Source: Pirellulales bacterium (GTDB lineage: Bacteria > Planctomycetota > Planctomycetia > Pirellulales > JAICIG01). Taken from it: a stretch of 31,530 nt of DNA. Where the stretch lies: contig JAICIG010000024.1 of NCBI GenBank assembly GCA_025924495.1, forward strand, positions 1-31,530. The letters are read 5' to 3'. A program made the position numbers and the translations under genes. Under the pieces are notes generated by a model. It was not told where the DNA came from. It was given only the letters and a program-made list of their open reading frames with translations, and ran no database searches. Within the stretch, counting starts at the first letter, position 1. Each line of letters opens with the position of its first letter. This document shows positions 23,610 to 31,530 of the stretch, in pieces.

Positions 23610-26600
23610 TTATTTGCGGCCTTTTGACAGACCCTTCGAGAACTCTCGGTACTGCTCCGCATACTCGGGCGGAGGCGCAGTACGGCGCGACTCAATGAGA
23701 TTGCGGCGTTGATCGTCGCGTTTCTGACCGCCCGAAAGCGTTGTGCCGTGCGGCTGCAACCCCAGGCTGCGGAGCGTCTCGTCTAATTGTTCGCGGGCCG
23801 CATCGCCTTGCGGGCCAGGGGTCTTGGCGGCTTTCTTCAATTGCTCCCAGCGGCGGACAAATCCCTCGACGTCCTGTCGGCTCCATTTTAATTTCTCAAG
23901 CAACTCGGGATCGGGCTGTCCTTTGTCCAACTGGTCTTTCAAACGATTGAGCGCCAAGTCGGTCGCTTTGCGCGTGTACTCCAAGTCGGGATCTTCGCCG
24001 CCCGGTTCGCTCATGTCGGAGGGCGCGGCGGGAGGTTCAGGGCTGTCAGTTCCGGGAATTCCGCCGCCCGTAGGATTACTGCGATTCGAACCTGCATTAT
24101 TCCCCTGAAGGTCGTGGCCCCCTTTGTCACTCGGAGTCGGACGGCCGCCCGGCGATTCCTGCGAGCTTTCCTCTCCAGGTTGATCTGCGGGCTGACTTGC
24201 TTGCTGCTTTCCGTTCGATTTCCCATCGCTCGATTGCTGGGGCGGACGCTGACCTTCTTGATCTTGACCATTCATTTCCTGCCCGTTTTGATTCTGGCCA
24301 TTCTGCTCGCCCGGCTGTGCGTTGGCGCCCTGCCCCTTTCCTGGCTTGGAACCGCCCTGCTGCTTGGTCGAACCGGTCCCCTTCTCTCCAGATGAGGCGC
24401 CGCCCGAGCGTCGGTCGCCCTTCACCTGGTCGCCGCCCTTATCGCCCGTCGGTCCTTTGCCGGTCTGCTCGGATTCGCCGCCCCCTTGTTCGGCGTCGCT
24501 CGTCTGGCCGGCGGACCCTTTGCCGGGACTCTTGGCTCTCTGACCGCCGCCCTGTCCGCCGCCGCCCGACAGATCGCCCGATTTGTCGCTCTTGGAATCG
24601 GACTGCTGATCGCTCTCGCTGCCTGAGTTGCCTTCTTCGTCGGTGTTGGCGCGTCCCTTTTCGTCGCTGGTCTGTTGCTTATCCTTCTGCTTGTTCGTTC
24701 CCTTGGGAGAGGCGACAGGATCTTTATTGCCGCCCGGCTTGCCGGCGCCCCCTTTGCCGCGGTCCTGTCCTTCGGGATCGCCGCCATCAACGTCCTGGTT
24801 AGGATCCTTCTGGTCGCCGTTGCTGTTTTTGTCTGGCTCGCCTTGCCCTTTGGTTTGGCCTCCCTTGCCCGGCTGCGGACGCTTATCGCCGCGGGCATCC
24901 TTGGGATCCTGGTCGCCGACTTTAGCGGCCTCGGTCCCCTCGCCCTTTTCGCCTTCCTTCATTTGCTTTTCTTGGCCGCTGTTCCCCGATCCGCCCGACT
25001 GCTGAGGCGTCTTGTTCTTGTCGTCGCCTTGTCCGGCCTTGCCGCCGCCCGAGTTTTGCCCGTCGGCGGTCTTCTGCTGCTCTTCCGATGGCTCGCCACC
25101 CGACGCCTCGCCCGGACCGGGCTGCTTCTCGTTATCGCTCTGGTTTTGCTCGCCGGATGGGTTCTGCTCAGCGCCCTTGCGATCTTGCGAACCCGCCTTT
25201 TCCTGGCTCATCTTCTCGCCAGGGCTTCCCTGCTCGATGCCCTTGTCCGTGCCATTCTTATCGGCGCCCTTTTTATCGCCGCTATTCTTTTCAGTTCCTT
25301 GCCCTTCGGCGCCATGGTCGCCGTCCTTTTGCGCGGGCTCGCCGTTGGGCTGCCCCGCCTGGTCTCCGCCCTGCTGCGACTTTGCTGCAGTTTTCTCGCC
25401 GGGTTCGGCGCCTTTTTCGGAACCCTTGCCCTCTTTGGATTGCTTCCCCTGCTCCTCGCCGCCGGTTGGCGAACCTGGTTGCTCTTGCTGGGGCGACTCA
25501 TTGCCGACCGACATCTTCTCGGCGCCGCGTGACGGCTCCTGGCCCTTTTGCGGACCGCTCGAGCCTGCCTTTTCGCCGCTTTCTTGCTTCTGACCGTCGC
25601 CTTTCTTTTGCGAATCGCCTTGTTGTTGGCCCGCCTTCTCGTTGCCGGACTTCTGACCGGGAGATGGTTTCTTTTCGCCCCCTGCACCAGTTTGCTGCTC
25701 GTCGCCTTGCTGGCCCTGTTGTCCCTGTGATTTTGCTTTGCCGCCTCCTTGCTGCTTTTGATCTGCCGAAGTTTGATCCTGCTGATCGGCGCCTTGCTTT
25801 TTGTCGGACTGCTCGCCCCTGTCGCCGCCCTTTTCCTTTTGGTCGGGCTGTTGCTGCGGCTTGTCCGGTCGCTGTTTTTCGGGTTGTTCCTTACCGGGCT
25901 GCGGTTGGTCCTTCTGTGATTTCTCTTGCTGCTTCTTGTTAAAGAAGTCATTGATTTCATCGATCGCTCGACCGGCGTCCTTTTCAGGATCAACGCGGTC
26001 CGACTTGCCTTTGCCTCCCGGCGCCTGTTGCGCGTCCTTGCCTTGGTCGCCCTCGCCATCGGCCCCTTGCTGTTGGCCGCGAGACGACTTGTCTCCGCCG
26101 CTCTTCTGGTCTGCCGAAGATTCTTCATCTTGGCCCGAGCGTTCCTCGGCGGATTTCTGGCCGGCCGCCTTATCCGCCTGAGACTTATCTTGCGAGCGTT
26201 CTTCTTGGCCTTCGTCTTTGTCAGCCTGCTCTTTTCCGCCCGATTCCTGCTGACGCGAGCTGCGTTCGTTGCGGCGATCGGCCTTTTGAGGATTCTGCTC
26301 TTGTTCCTTTTCGCCGTCGCCAGGCGGCTCGCCGGGTTGCTGCTGGTCATTCGGCTGCATTTGTTCGCCCGGCCGGCGCGGCGCGCGCTCAGGCTTGTCG
26401 CCGCCGCCGTCGTTTTGCGGCTTCTCTGCTCCCGGCTGCTTATTGCTCTTGGCGTCAGCCAACTGATCGGGCTCTTGCCGTCCATCCGGCGAAGTGATTC
26501 GCACGGTGTAGTGCGGCGTCTCGACATGATTGGGCTTGGGCTGGCGGTTGTCGTCGGCGGCCGCCCAAAGCGTGATCGTCTCGCCCGGCTTAAGTTTCAG

Positions 26601-28124
26601 ATCGCGCGTTGCGAACAAGAATCGGCGTCGAAACGGTCCGCTGCGCGGCTCGGCCAGCAGAGGCTCGTCGAGCAGCTTTTCGTTGCCCCGACGGGCGTGC
26701 AGCTGGACGGCGTCCAACTTGTAGTCGGGATCGGAAGCCGTCAAAACCAACGGCATCGAGGCTCCGGCCGCAAGATTAAATTCTTCCGTCGCCTTCAACT
26801 CGGGCTCGACGATCGCTAGCTCGGGCGGCAGGTCGCGAATGACTTCGATCGTGTACCGGATCGGCTTCGGATTCTCGTGCCCCTCGAGATTCGTGAATCG
26901 CAACTGATAGCTTTCGTGCTCCGGCTGGTCGGTCCCTTCCTTCAAGGCCAGCCGAAACGTCACGCTGGCCTTGCGGCCGTCGATCTTCATCGGGAGATCC
27001 CGACGGCCATCGCATTCGAAATCAAGGTCGGCCGAACGGATCTCGTGACTGGCCGTGGCGCGAATGGTGACCTGCGTTCCCTCCAGCGCGTGAATGTTGC
27101 CGTGTTTCGGCACGCTCCGCGCGGCAATCTCGCTATACGATGGATACTTGTATTCCAACGAGTCAACGACGATCGACGGGGCGGTATGGACTTTGATCTG
27201 ATAATGGGGCGAAATCGCGTCCCCCGCCGTGATCCAATACGCGAGGTCTTGCTGCAAACCGGCGGCATCCGCAGGTAATTCGGCCGTGTAGCGGTAGCCC
27301 GACTCGGGTAACGTCATGCGGACATGATGATCAACGACCTGGCCATCCGAGGTCGAGTAGTGGACCAGGGGCGATTCGCCGGCCGCCAGTCCCGAAATCA
27401 AGGCGGTGACATTGAAATGCTGGTCGTGGTAACCGTCATTATCACCCGGTTCGACGTCCGAAATCGCCACGCGCGTGGGCGCCGAAATATCTGCCCAGGG
27501 GTCGATCACGCGGCGGAACGAAGTAAACGGATTTTTGGGCGATAAGATGCGGTAGAGGGCCACCACGCTGACGAGCACCATCAGAACCGTCAGCAGTTTG
27601 ATGACCGGCGTGCGGTCCACCGCGGTTTCTACGTGCTCGGCGGAGAGTTTGGTCGCCGCTTGCTCTTCAATCGCCTCGTAAACGCGCTGCGGAAGTTCTT
27701 CGCCGCCGGATCGAAGCAATAGAAAATTAACGAGACTGTTCTTCAGGCCTGGACGATTACGTTCGATCGTCTGGGCGGCATATACCGGATTGATCCGCCG
27801 CAAGACCAACGGCGCCAATTTCAAGCAGACGAACGCCAAAGCGCCAACACAATACAAGAGCAGGCAAATCAGCCGCCCGGTGAAACCCATGCCGCCAGGA
27901 ATCAACCAGTGGTCGGCCAGCGCGGCGGCCAGAAAAAAGAGCATCGATCCGGCGGCCAGCGACATTAGCGCCGCGGTCAGATCGATCCCTTTTACTTGTC
28001 GACGGGTGCGGCGCAATTGGCTCTCGATATACCGGTCGTACTCGACAAATCGTCCGCTGGAAGGCGGGCGCGACCCGCCGGGAGTCGGACTGGAAGGCGT
28101 TGGGGCGCTGGTTCCGGCAGCCAT
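23610..28124 (-). CDS. Giant DUF4175-like membrane protein with long low-complexity region
   Basis: A 1504-residue protein. Membrane segments lie at about 50-75, 80-105 and 180-200. Residues about 210-550 are a beta-rich extracytoplasmic part with repeated Ig-like domains (VVDSLEYKYPSY, LRFTNLEGHENPK, LTASDPDYKLDAVQL), as in DUF4175-type proteins. Residues about 550-1375 are almost only Gly, Gln, Lys, Glu, Asp, Ser and Pro, interrupted by one hydrophobic island near 716-732 (AIDEINDFFNKK). Residues about 1376-1504 are a helical C-terminus (ATDLALNRLKDQLDKG, FVRRWEQLKKA). The ATG at 28124 is preceded by AGGTG. Typical family members are near 800 residues, so the middle makes the protein about double in size. 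Function is unknown; it may be a cell-envelope protein. Confidence 0.8.
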   Translation of the reverse strand: MAAGTSAPTPSSPTPGGSRPPSSGRFVEYDRYIESQLRRTRRQVKGIDLTAALMSLAAGSMLFFLAAALADHWLIPGGMGFTGRLICLLLYCVGALAFVCLKLAPLVLRRINPVYAAQTIERNRPGLKNSLVNFLLLRSGGEELPQRVYEAIEEQAATKLSAEHVETAVDRTPVIKLLTVLMVLVSVVALYRILSPKNPFTSFRRVIDPWADISAPTRVAISDVEPGDNDGYHDQHFNVTALISGLAAGESPLVHYSTSDGQVVDHHVRMTLPESGYRYTAELPADAAGLQQDLAYWITAGDAISPHYQIKVHTAPSIVVDSLEYKYPSYSEIAARSVPKHGNIHALEGTQVTIRATASHEIRSADLDFECDGRRDLPMKIDGRKASVTFRLALKEGTDQPEHESYQLRFTNLEGHENPKPIRYTIEVIRDLPPELAIVEPELKATEEFNLAAGASMPLVLTASDPDYKLDAVQLHARRGNEKLLDEPLLAEPRSGPFRRRFLFATRDLKLKPGETITLWAAADDNRQPKPNHVETPHYTVRITSPDGRQEPDQLADAKSNKQPGAEKPQNDGGGDKPERAPRRPGEQMQPNDQQQPGEPPGDGEKEQEQNPQKADRRNERSSRQQESGGKEQADKDEGQEERSQDKSQADKAAGQKSAEERSGQDEESSADQKSGGDKSSRGQQQGADGEGDQGKDAQQAPGGKGKSDRVDPEKDAGRAIDEINDFFNKKQQEKSQKDQPQPGKEQPEKQRPDKPQQQPDQKEKGGDRGEQSDKKQGADQQDQTSADQKQQGGGKAKSQGQQGQQGDEQQTGAGGEKKPSPGQKSGNEKAGQQQGDSQKKGDGQKQESGEKAGSSGPQKGQEPSRGAEKMSVGNESPQQEQPGSPTGGEEQGKQSKEGKGSEKGAEPGEKTAAKSQQGGDQAGQPNGEPAQKDGDHGAEGQGTEKNSGDKKGADKNGTDKGIEQGSPGEKMSQEKAGSQDRKGAEQNPSGEQNQSDNEKQPGPGEASGGEPSEEQQKTADGQNSGGGKAGQGDDKNKTPQQSGGSGNSGQEKQMKEGEKGEGTEAAKVGDQDPKDARGDKRPQPGKGGQTKGQGEPDKNSNGDQKDPNQDVDGGDPEGQDRGKGGAGKPGGNKDPVASPKGTNKQKDKQQTSDEKGRANTDEEGNSGSESDQQSDSKSDKSGDLSGGGGQGGGQRAKSPGKGSAGQTSDAEQGGGESEQTGKGPTGDKGGDQVKGDRRSGGASSGEKGTGSTKQQGGSKPGKGQGANAQPGEQNGQNQNGQEMNGQDQEGQRPPQQSSDGKSNGKQQASQPADQPGEESSQESPGGRPTPSDKGGHDLQGNNAGSNRSNPTGGGIPGTDSPEPPAAPSDMSEPGGEDPDLEYTRKATDLALNRLKDQLDKGQPDPELLEKLKWSRQDVEGFVRRWEQLKKAAKTPGPQGDAAREQLDETLRSLGLQPHGTTLSGGQKRDDQRRNLIESRRTAPPPEYAEQYREFSKGLSKGRK

Positions 28125-28133
28125 GCAAAGCAC

Positions 28134-28443
28134 CTAGAGATGAAAGGGCCCTGATTTAATGTACCATTATAGACGTGTCGGGCGGCAAATTGGTTCCTTT
28201 TTTCCCCCTCGTTGGGACGGCCTGCAACTTGGCGACCGTTGCGGCCGCTGCTGCTGCTCGTCGCTTGTTACGGGGTCGGGCGACAGATTCTGTGTCTTGA
28301 GGCAGGGCCAGGGGCGGCTGAGGGGCTCGGTTGCCGCGTTGTTCGCGGGCCGCTAGGATTGATCGCATAACCCCGCTGCGCAGTTTATTGCGCTCCCCCG
28401 CCGCCATGGGTTTTGCGGCCCGCCTCGCAAGGACTTGCCTCGA
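28134..28443. other. Divergent intergenic region
   Basis: About 310 bases separate the DUF4175 gene (minus) from altronate dehydratase (plus). It contains a perfect TATAAT element facing the DUF4175 gene and a GCT triplet run near 28248-28259. No credible gene or structured RNA was recognised. Confidence 0.5.
28166..28194 (-). promoter_or_regulatory. Promoter candidate for the DUF4175-like gene
   Basis: On the minus strand a perfect -10 hexamer TATAAT is at 28166-28171. The -35 position at 17 bp reads ACCAAT and is weak. Predicted transcription start is near 28159, giving a leader of about 35 bases with the AGGTG ribosome binding site. Confidence 0.45.
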
Positions 28444-29994
28444 ATGCCGGCTCTCGCCCCTTCTGTTGCAGATGTCGTGTTCCTGCACCCCGACGACAAT
28501 CTTTGCGTCGCCATTCGTAATCTTCCTGAAGGAGCGACGATTACGGCAGGCGGCCGCACCGTAACGCTCTCGGGAGCCGTGCGGATGGGGCACAAAATCG
28601 CATTGGAACCAATCGCCCGGGGCGAACGGGCCGTTAAGTATGGCCAGACCATCGGCTTTGCCACCGAGGCGATTGAACCGGGCGACTGGATTCATACCCA
28701 CAACGTCGCTGCAGGGGCGTTTTCGCGTGATTATCAATACGCCACCGAGGTCCCTGCGGATCCCGCGCCTATCGAGGGCCGCACCTTCATGGGGTATCGC
28801 CGCGCCGACGGCAAGGCGGGCACGCGCAACTATTTGGCGGTTATTTCAACGGTCAACTGCTCGGCTTCGGTCAGCAAGTACGTCAGTCAGCGATTCGACC
28901 AGTCGATTCTGAAACAATTCCCCAACGTCGACGGCATTCTGGCGCTCACGCACAAGGCGGGCTGCGGCCTGCAGTACGGCGGCGATGATCATCAGCAGCT
29001 CAATCGCGTGTTGGCCGGCTTTGCCAAGCACCCGAACGTAGGTGGTTTTTTGCTGATTGGCCTGGGCTGCGAGACGGCAGCCATGCCCTACTTGGTCGAG
29101 AACTCGGGGCTGGTGCAGATCAACGGCACGACGCGCAAGTTGCCGCCGATTCTCAGCATGCAAGATTGCGGCGGCACCGTCAAAACCATCGAAGCGGCCC
29201 ATCGTCAGATCATGAGCATGCTGCCGAGCATCAATGACGTCCGTCGCGAAGCGATCCCGGCAAGCGAGATTATCCTCGGCACGAACTGCGGCGGTTCCGA
29301 CGGCAACTCGGGCATCACCGCCAATCCGGCGCTCGGCATCGCCAGCGACCTGCTGGTGGCGGCGGGGGGCACGTCGGTGCTCGCGGAAACTTCCGAGATC
29401 TACGGCGCGGAGCAACTCTTGACTCGGCGCGCTCGCACGCGGGCCATTGGCGAAAAACTCATCGCGCGGATTCGCTGGTGGGAGCATTATGCCGCCATGT
29501 TCGGCGTCGAGTTGAATAACAACCCTTCGCCGGGCAATAAAGACGGCGGATTGACGACGATTTACGAAAAATCGCTGGGCGCCGTGGCAAAGGCGGGCTC
29601 GACGGCTCTATCGGGCGTGTACCTTTACGGCGAACCGATCACGTCAAAAGGCTTTGTGGTGATGGACTCGCCGGGCTTTGATCCGGCAAGCGTCACCGGC
29701 CTGGTGGCCAGCGGTTGCAACATGGTGGCATTTACGACCGGTCGCGGCAGTTGCTTCGGTTGTAAGCCGACTCCTTCCATCAAGATTGCCACCAACACGC
29801 CGATGTACGAGCGGATGATCGACGACATGGACGTCAATGCCGGAGTGATCCTGGAAGGCGTGCCCGTGGCGGAGGTCGGCCGGCAGATCTTCGAGTTAGT
29901 GCTGGAAGTGGCCAGCGGCAAGAAGACCAAAAGCGAACTACATGGTATCGGCGAGGAAGAGTTTGCGCCCTGGAGCATCGGCCCGACGCTTTAA
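28444..29994 (+). CDS. uxaA: Altronate dehydratase (UxaA family)
   Basis: A 516-residue member of the UxaA/GarD family, which dehydrates D-altronate to 2-keto-3-deoxy-D-gluconate in the galacturonate pathway. The N-terminal SAF-like domain covers about 1-80 (HPDDNLCVAIRNLPEG). The catalytic part has MGYRRADGKAGTRNYLAVIST, best read as MGYRR and GTRNYLAV, then LTHKAGCG, GLGCE, GTNCGGSDGNSGITANPALG (iron-binding region) and FTTGRGSCFGCKP. Both domains are in one chain, as usual. AAGGA lies ten bases before the ATG at 28444; a TTG at 28435 is less likely. Galactarate dehydratase is a close relative, so the exact sugar acid is an inference. No uronate isomerase or kinase is near. Confidence 0.88.
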   Translation: MPALAPSVADVVFLHPDDNLCVAIRNLPEGATITAGGRTVTLSGAVRMGHKIALEPIARGERAVKYGQTIGFATEAIEPGDWIHTHNVAAGAFSRDYQYATEVPADPAPIEGRTFMGYRRADGKAGTRNYLAVISTVNCSASVSKYVSQRFDQSILKQFPNVDGILALTHKAGCGLQYGGDDHQQLNRVLAGFAKHPNVGGFLLIGLGCETAAMPYLVENSGLVQINGTTRKLPPILSMQDCGGTVKTIEAAHRQIMSMLPSINDVRREAIPASEIILGTNCGGSDGNSGITANPALGIASDLLVAAGGTSVLAETSEIYGAEQLLTRRARTRAIGEKLIARIRWWEHYAAMFGVELNNNPSPGNKDGGLTTIYEKSLGAVAKAGSTALSGVYLYGEPITSKGFVVMDSPGFDPASVTGLVASGCNMVAFTTGRGSCFGCKPTPSIKIATNTPMYERMIDDMDVNAGVILEGVPVAEVGRQIFELVLEVASGKKTKSELHGIGEEEFAPWSIGPTL

Positions 29995-30030
29995 ATTGCG
30001 CATTCCCTAGTCTTTTCTCATTGGACGAAC

Positions 30031-30279
30031 GTGAGCAACGAATCGACGACTCGAAAGATTTGCGATCGATGCGGCGCTCAATTCTGGTGCGGCGCGCAAG
30101 TAGGTCAGGCTGGCTGCTGGTGCGCCGAGTTGCCGCAGATCATGCCGATTCCAGCCGAAGGGGAGTGCTTCTGTCCCGAATGCCTGCCAGTTGAAATTCG
30201 CGCCCGACTGATAAACGGCGCAGTGCGTGGGCCGAACCAAGGCTCGGCGAAGGATAAACATCGACGAGCCCGGCAATAG
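30031..30279 (+). CDS. Cysteine-rich CWC family protein
   Basis: An 82-residue protein starting at GTG with eight cysteines (11, 14, 20, 29, 31, 46, 48, 51) including the CWC signature at 29-31 and a first CDRC pair. The pattern resembles the small cysteine-rich CWC family, likely a zinc-binding fold of unknown function. The C-terminus is basic (KDKHRRARQ). It is 36 bp after altronate dehydratase on the same strand and may be read through from it. Confidence 0.75.
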   Translation: MSNESTTRKICDRCGAQFWCGAQVGQAGCWCAELPQIMPIPAEGECFCPECLPVEIRARLINGAVRGPNQGSAKDKHRRARQ

Positions 30280-30308
30280 ATTCTACTAACGCAAGTTCTT
30301 GCGGGTCC

Positions 30309-30348
30309 GTTGTTTACTTGCTGGTTAAGTTGTTTACTTGCTGGTTAA
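30309..30348. repeat. Exact 20-bp tandem duplication at a stop codon
   Basis: Two perfect head-to-tail copies of GTTGTTTACTTGCTGGTTAA occupy 30309-30328 and 30329-30348. The right copy encodes, on the minus strand, the last residues (LTSK) and TAA stop of the lipoprotein; the left copy lies just after the stop. It looks like a recent slippage duplication. Confidence 0.9.
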
Positions 30349-30768
30349 TTTGAAGTCGAAAGTCCCACCTTGCGGCGTGACAGGCTGGGAGAGCACAGTC
30401 GCCTCCAAACGAGAATATCGAGGGGGCAACTGCTCGACGGCCTCAACCATGGCGGGCAGTTCGCCCGGCGCCAACAAAGAACCGTCCGGCTTAACCATGC
30501 GACTGACGGTGACCTTGCAATTCCCATTGAGACTCGCGGCGCGCCCCTCGGCCCCCTGCAATTCGTAAGTCCCGTCCTCTTTCGTCCTGCCGACAAACGC
30601 CGCGGGAGGATCGAAGACCATGAACATCACGTCAGCGCCCGCCAGCGGCTTACCGTCCAGCGTGACCGTGCCTTTGACTGGCACCGCCTGAATTTTCGGG
30701 ACCGTCGCCGAACGACCGCAACCACAAAGCGCCAAACAAACCACTGCCGACGCTCGCCAAGCTTTCAT
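30334..30768 (-). CDS. Small lipoprotein with carboxypeptidase-regulatory-like fold
   Basis: A 144-residue exported lipoprotein. The N-terminus MKAWRAS leads into a hydrophobic segment and a lipobox LCG/C with Cys17 as the lipidated residue. The mature domain begins VPVKGTVTLDGKPLAGADVMF, read in parts as VKGTVTLDGKPL and GADVMF, followed by GRTKEDGTYELQG, the typical transthyretin/carboxypeptidase-regulatory-like pattern. Such lipoproteins commonly follow DUF1559 genes in planctomycetes, as here. Function unknown; an envelope role is likely. The ATG at 30768 has AGAGGG about 11 bases upstream. The stop codon lies in a tandem repeat. Confidence 0.85.
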   Translation of the reverse strand: MKAWRASAVVCLALCGCGRSATVPKIQAVPVKGTVTLDGKPLAGADVMFMVFDPPAAFVGRTKEDGTYELQGAEGRAASLNGNCKVTVSRMVKPDGSLLAPGELPAMVEAVEQLPPRYSRLEATVLSQPVTPQGGTFDFKLTSK

Positions 30769-30825
30769 ATGGATTTCGCCCTCTCGCAACGATAGGAATG
30801 ATAACGCGTTGATAACGATCGCGAA

Positions 30826-30855
30826 CTCGGCGCTCGGTCCTGGCCGAGCGCCGAG
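30826..30855. other. Perfect 12-bp inverted repeat between DUF1559 and lipoprotein genes
   Basis: CTCGGCGCTCGG (30826-30837) and CCGAGCGCCGAG (30844-30855) form a perfect 12-bp stem with a six-base loop. It starts about 18 bases after the DUF1559 stop and lies before the lipoprotein start. There is no T run after it on the minus strand, so it may be a partial terminator, an RNA-stabilising hairpin or a processing site between the two genes. Confidence 0.6.
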
Positions 30856-30873
30856 CGTTTTGCGTTTCAGTTT

Positions 30874-31530
30874 TTAGAAGTTGCCCGTCGCCATGCGATC
30901 CGCCATGCTCCCAAGGCGGCCGAGGATATTGATGTCGGTAGATTCTGAGATGAAACGAGTCGAACCATCTGCCATGCAGATGATGCAGCCGGCCGGGTGC
31001 AGTGATCCTGCCATCCCCCACGAGGCGAGGCGACCGACCTGGGGCTGGTAGGTCGGCGGCCCGGTGTAATAGGTCCAGCAATTGATCGGACTCGCGCATA
31101 AAGGACACGACGAAAGCGGGTAGCCGCTCAGCCGGTCGTAGAGCGAGATGCCAACCATCACCCAGCCGCGATACCCCCAAGCGTTGCCATTGCCGTTGAG
31201 GACGGTCCGCGTGGTCTCAATAACGGCTACCGTGCTGCTGGTCCCGTCCTGAATATCCCCGGTTGTACAGTGGCTATTGTTTCCGAACATGGCGCGGTAC
31301 GTTTTGTAGTTTGCCACCATGTAATCTGACCAATAGTTCACCCAATAAAAATCATAAATGGGAGTCGTCGAGAAGTCGTAGTTCACTCGTGTCCCATACA
31401 GCTGGCTATTGGGGGAAATCGCGTAGTAGGCCGACGAGTTGTCAGTCGTCGCCTTAACCCCGTCGTCGCTGGGGCAATAAAACACCGGCAGTTGCATGGC
31501 CATCAACGCCGCGTTGCCATTCGTCGCCGG
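30874..31530 (-). CDS. DUF1559 prepilin-like protein, 3' part only
   Basis: The C-terminal 218 residues of a DUF1559 protein; the frame stays open to the right edge, so the start is outside the window. Family signs are MQLPVFYCPSDD near the left of the fragment, DIQDGTSSTVAVIETT in the middle and HPAGCIICMADGSTRFISE near the end. Planctomycetes have many paralogues, normally with an N-terminal prepilin-type methylation helix, which would be in the missing part. It probably forms a transcription unit with the lipoprotein downstream. Function is unknown; secretion or surface pseudopilin roles have been suggested for the prepilin-like N-terminus. Confidence 0.88.
   Translation of the reverse strand, partial: PATNGNAALMAMQLPVFYCPSDDGVKATTDNSSAYYAISPNSQLYGTRVNYDFSTTPIYDFYWVNYWSDYMVANYKTYRAMFGNNSHCTTGDIQDGTSSTVAVIETTRTVLNGNGNAWGYRGWVMVGISLYDRLSGYPLSSCPLCASPINCWTYYTGPPTYQPQVGRLASWGMAGSLHPAGCIICMADGSTRFISESTDINILGRLGSMADRMATGNF

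Noticed and set aside
24675..25532. Plus-strand Leu/Ala/Val-rich frame like a polytopic membrane protein
   Set aside because: It is the complement of the low-complexity region of the DUF4175-like gene; the hydrophobicity comes from antisense of Gln/Lys/Gly/Asp codons.
24050..26470. Repetitive-looking DNA that could suggest a CRISPR array or satellite
   Set aside because: There are no constant repeats or spacers; the pattern comes from codons for Gln, Lys, Gly, Asp and Ser in one long open frame.
25208..26527. Minus-strand Arg/Ser/Lys-rich frame of 439 codons
   Set aside because: It is a shifted frame of the low-complexity DUF4175 region with no domain and no ribosome binding site.

Overview
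The window looks like chromosomal DNA from a planctomycete, probably of the Pirellulales. This rests on gene content and not on a database comparison. It is GC-rich and carries a DUF1559 prepilin-like protein followed by a small lipoprotein with a carboxypeptidase-regulatory-like fold, a PQQ-type beta-propeller protein, a GldA / GldF-GldG / DUF4340 cluster, a giant DUF4175-type membrane protein with a long charged low-complexity region, and a cysteine-rich CWC protein. I see no rRNA, tRNA, CRISPR array, transposase or phage gene.

Layout. At the left, a sirohydrochlorin chelatase-like gene (minus) faces an FHA-GAF-sigma54 activator (plus) across about 320 bp that hold two divergent extended -10 promoters. 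Plus-strand genes follow: a secreted beta-propeller protein, a single-chain HyuA-HyuB 5-oxoprolinase, a two-HKD phospholipase D-like protein and a zinc-ribbon/PrsW-type membrane protease. An MFS exporter (minus) diverges from a plus-strand group made of a PaaK-like AMP-forming ligase, a DUF1445 putative hydro-lyase (D-glutamate cyclase family) and a DUF971 protein. From about 16.1 to 28.1 kb five minus-strand genes run in order from upstream to downstream: the DUF4175 giant, L-aspartate oxidase, ABC ATPase, ABC permease fused to a GldG-like domain, and DUF4340. Altronate dehydratase and a CWC protein lie on the plus strand after that. The window ends in a minus-strand DUF1559 gene (cut by the edge) and its lipoprotein neighbour.

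How the genes may work together. The ABC ATPase, permease-GldG fusion and DUF4340 protein form one membrane complex of the Gld-like type. The 5-oxoprolinase and the DUF1445 protein could form a D-glutamate / 5-oxoproline salvage route, although other genes lie between them. Most remaining genes are unrelated metabolic or envelope functions. No clearly new defence or mobile system is visible. The features most worth a second look are the roughly 825-residue disordered segment of the DUF4175 protein with a short hydrophobic island inside it, the matching charged linkers in the two ABC partner proteins, the zinc-ribbon/PrsW fusion, a likely leaderless promoter at the PaaK-like gene, and an exact 20-bp tandem duplication over a stop codon. 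All calls come from reading the sequence; no search was run.
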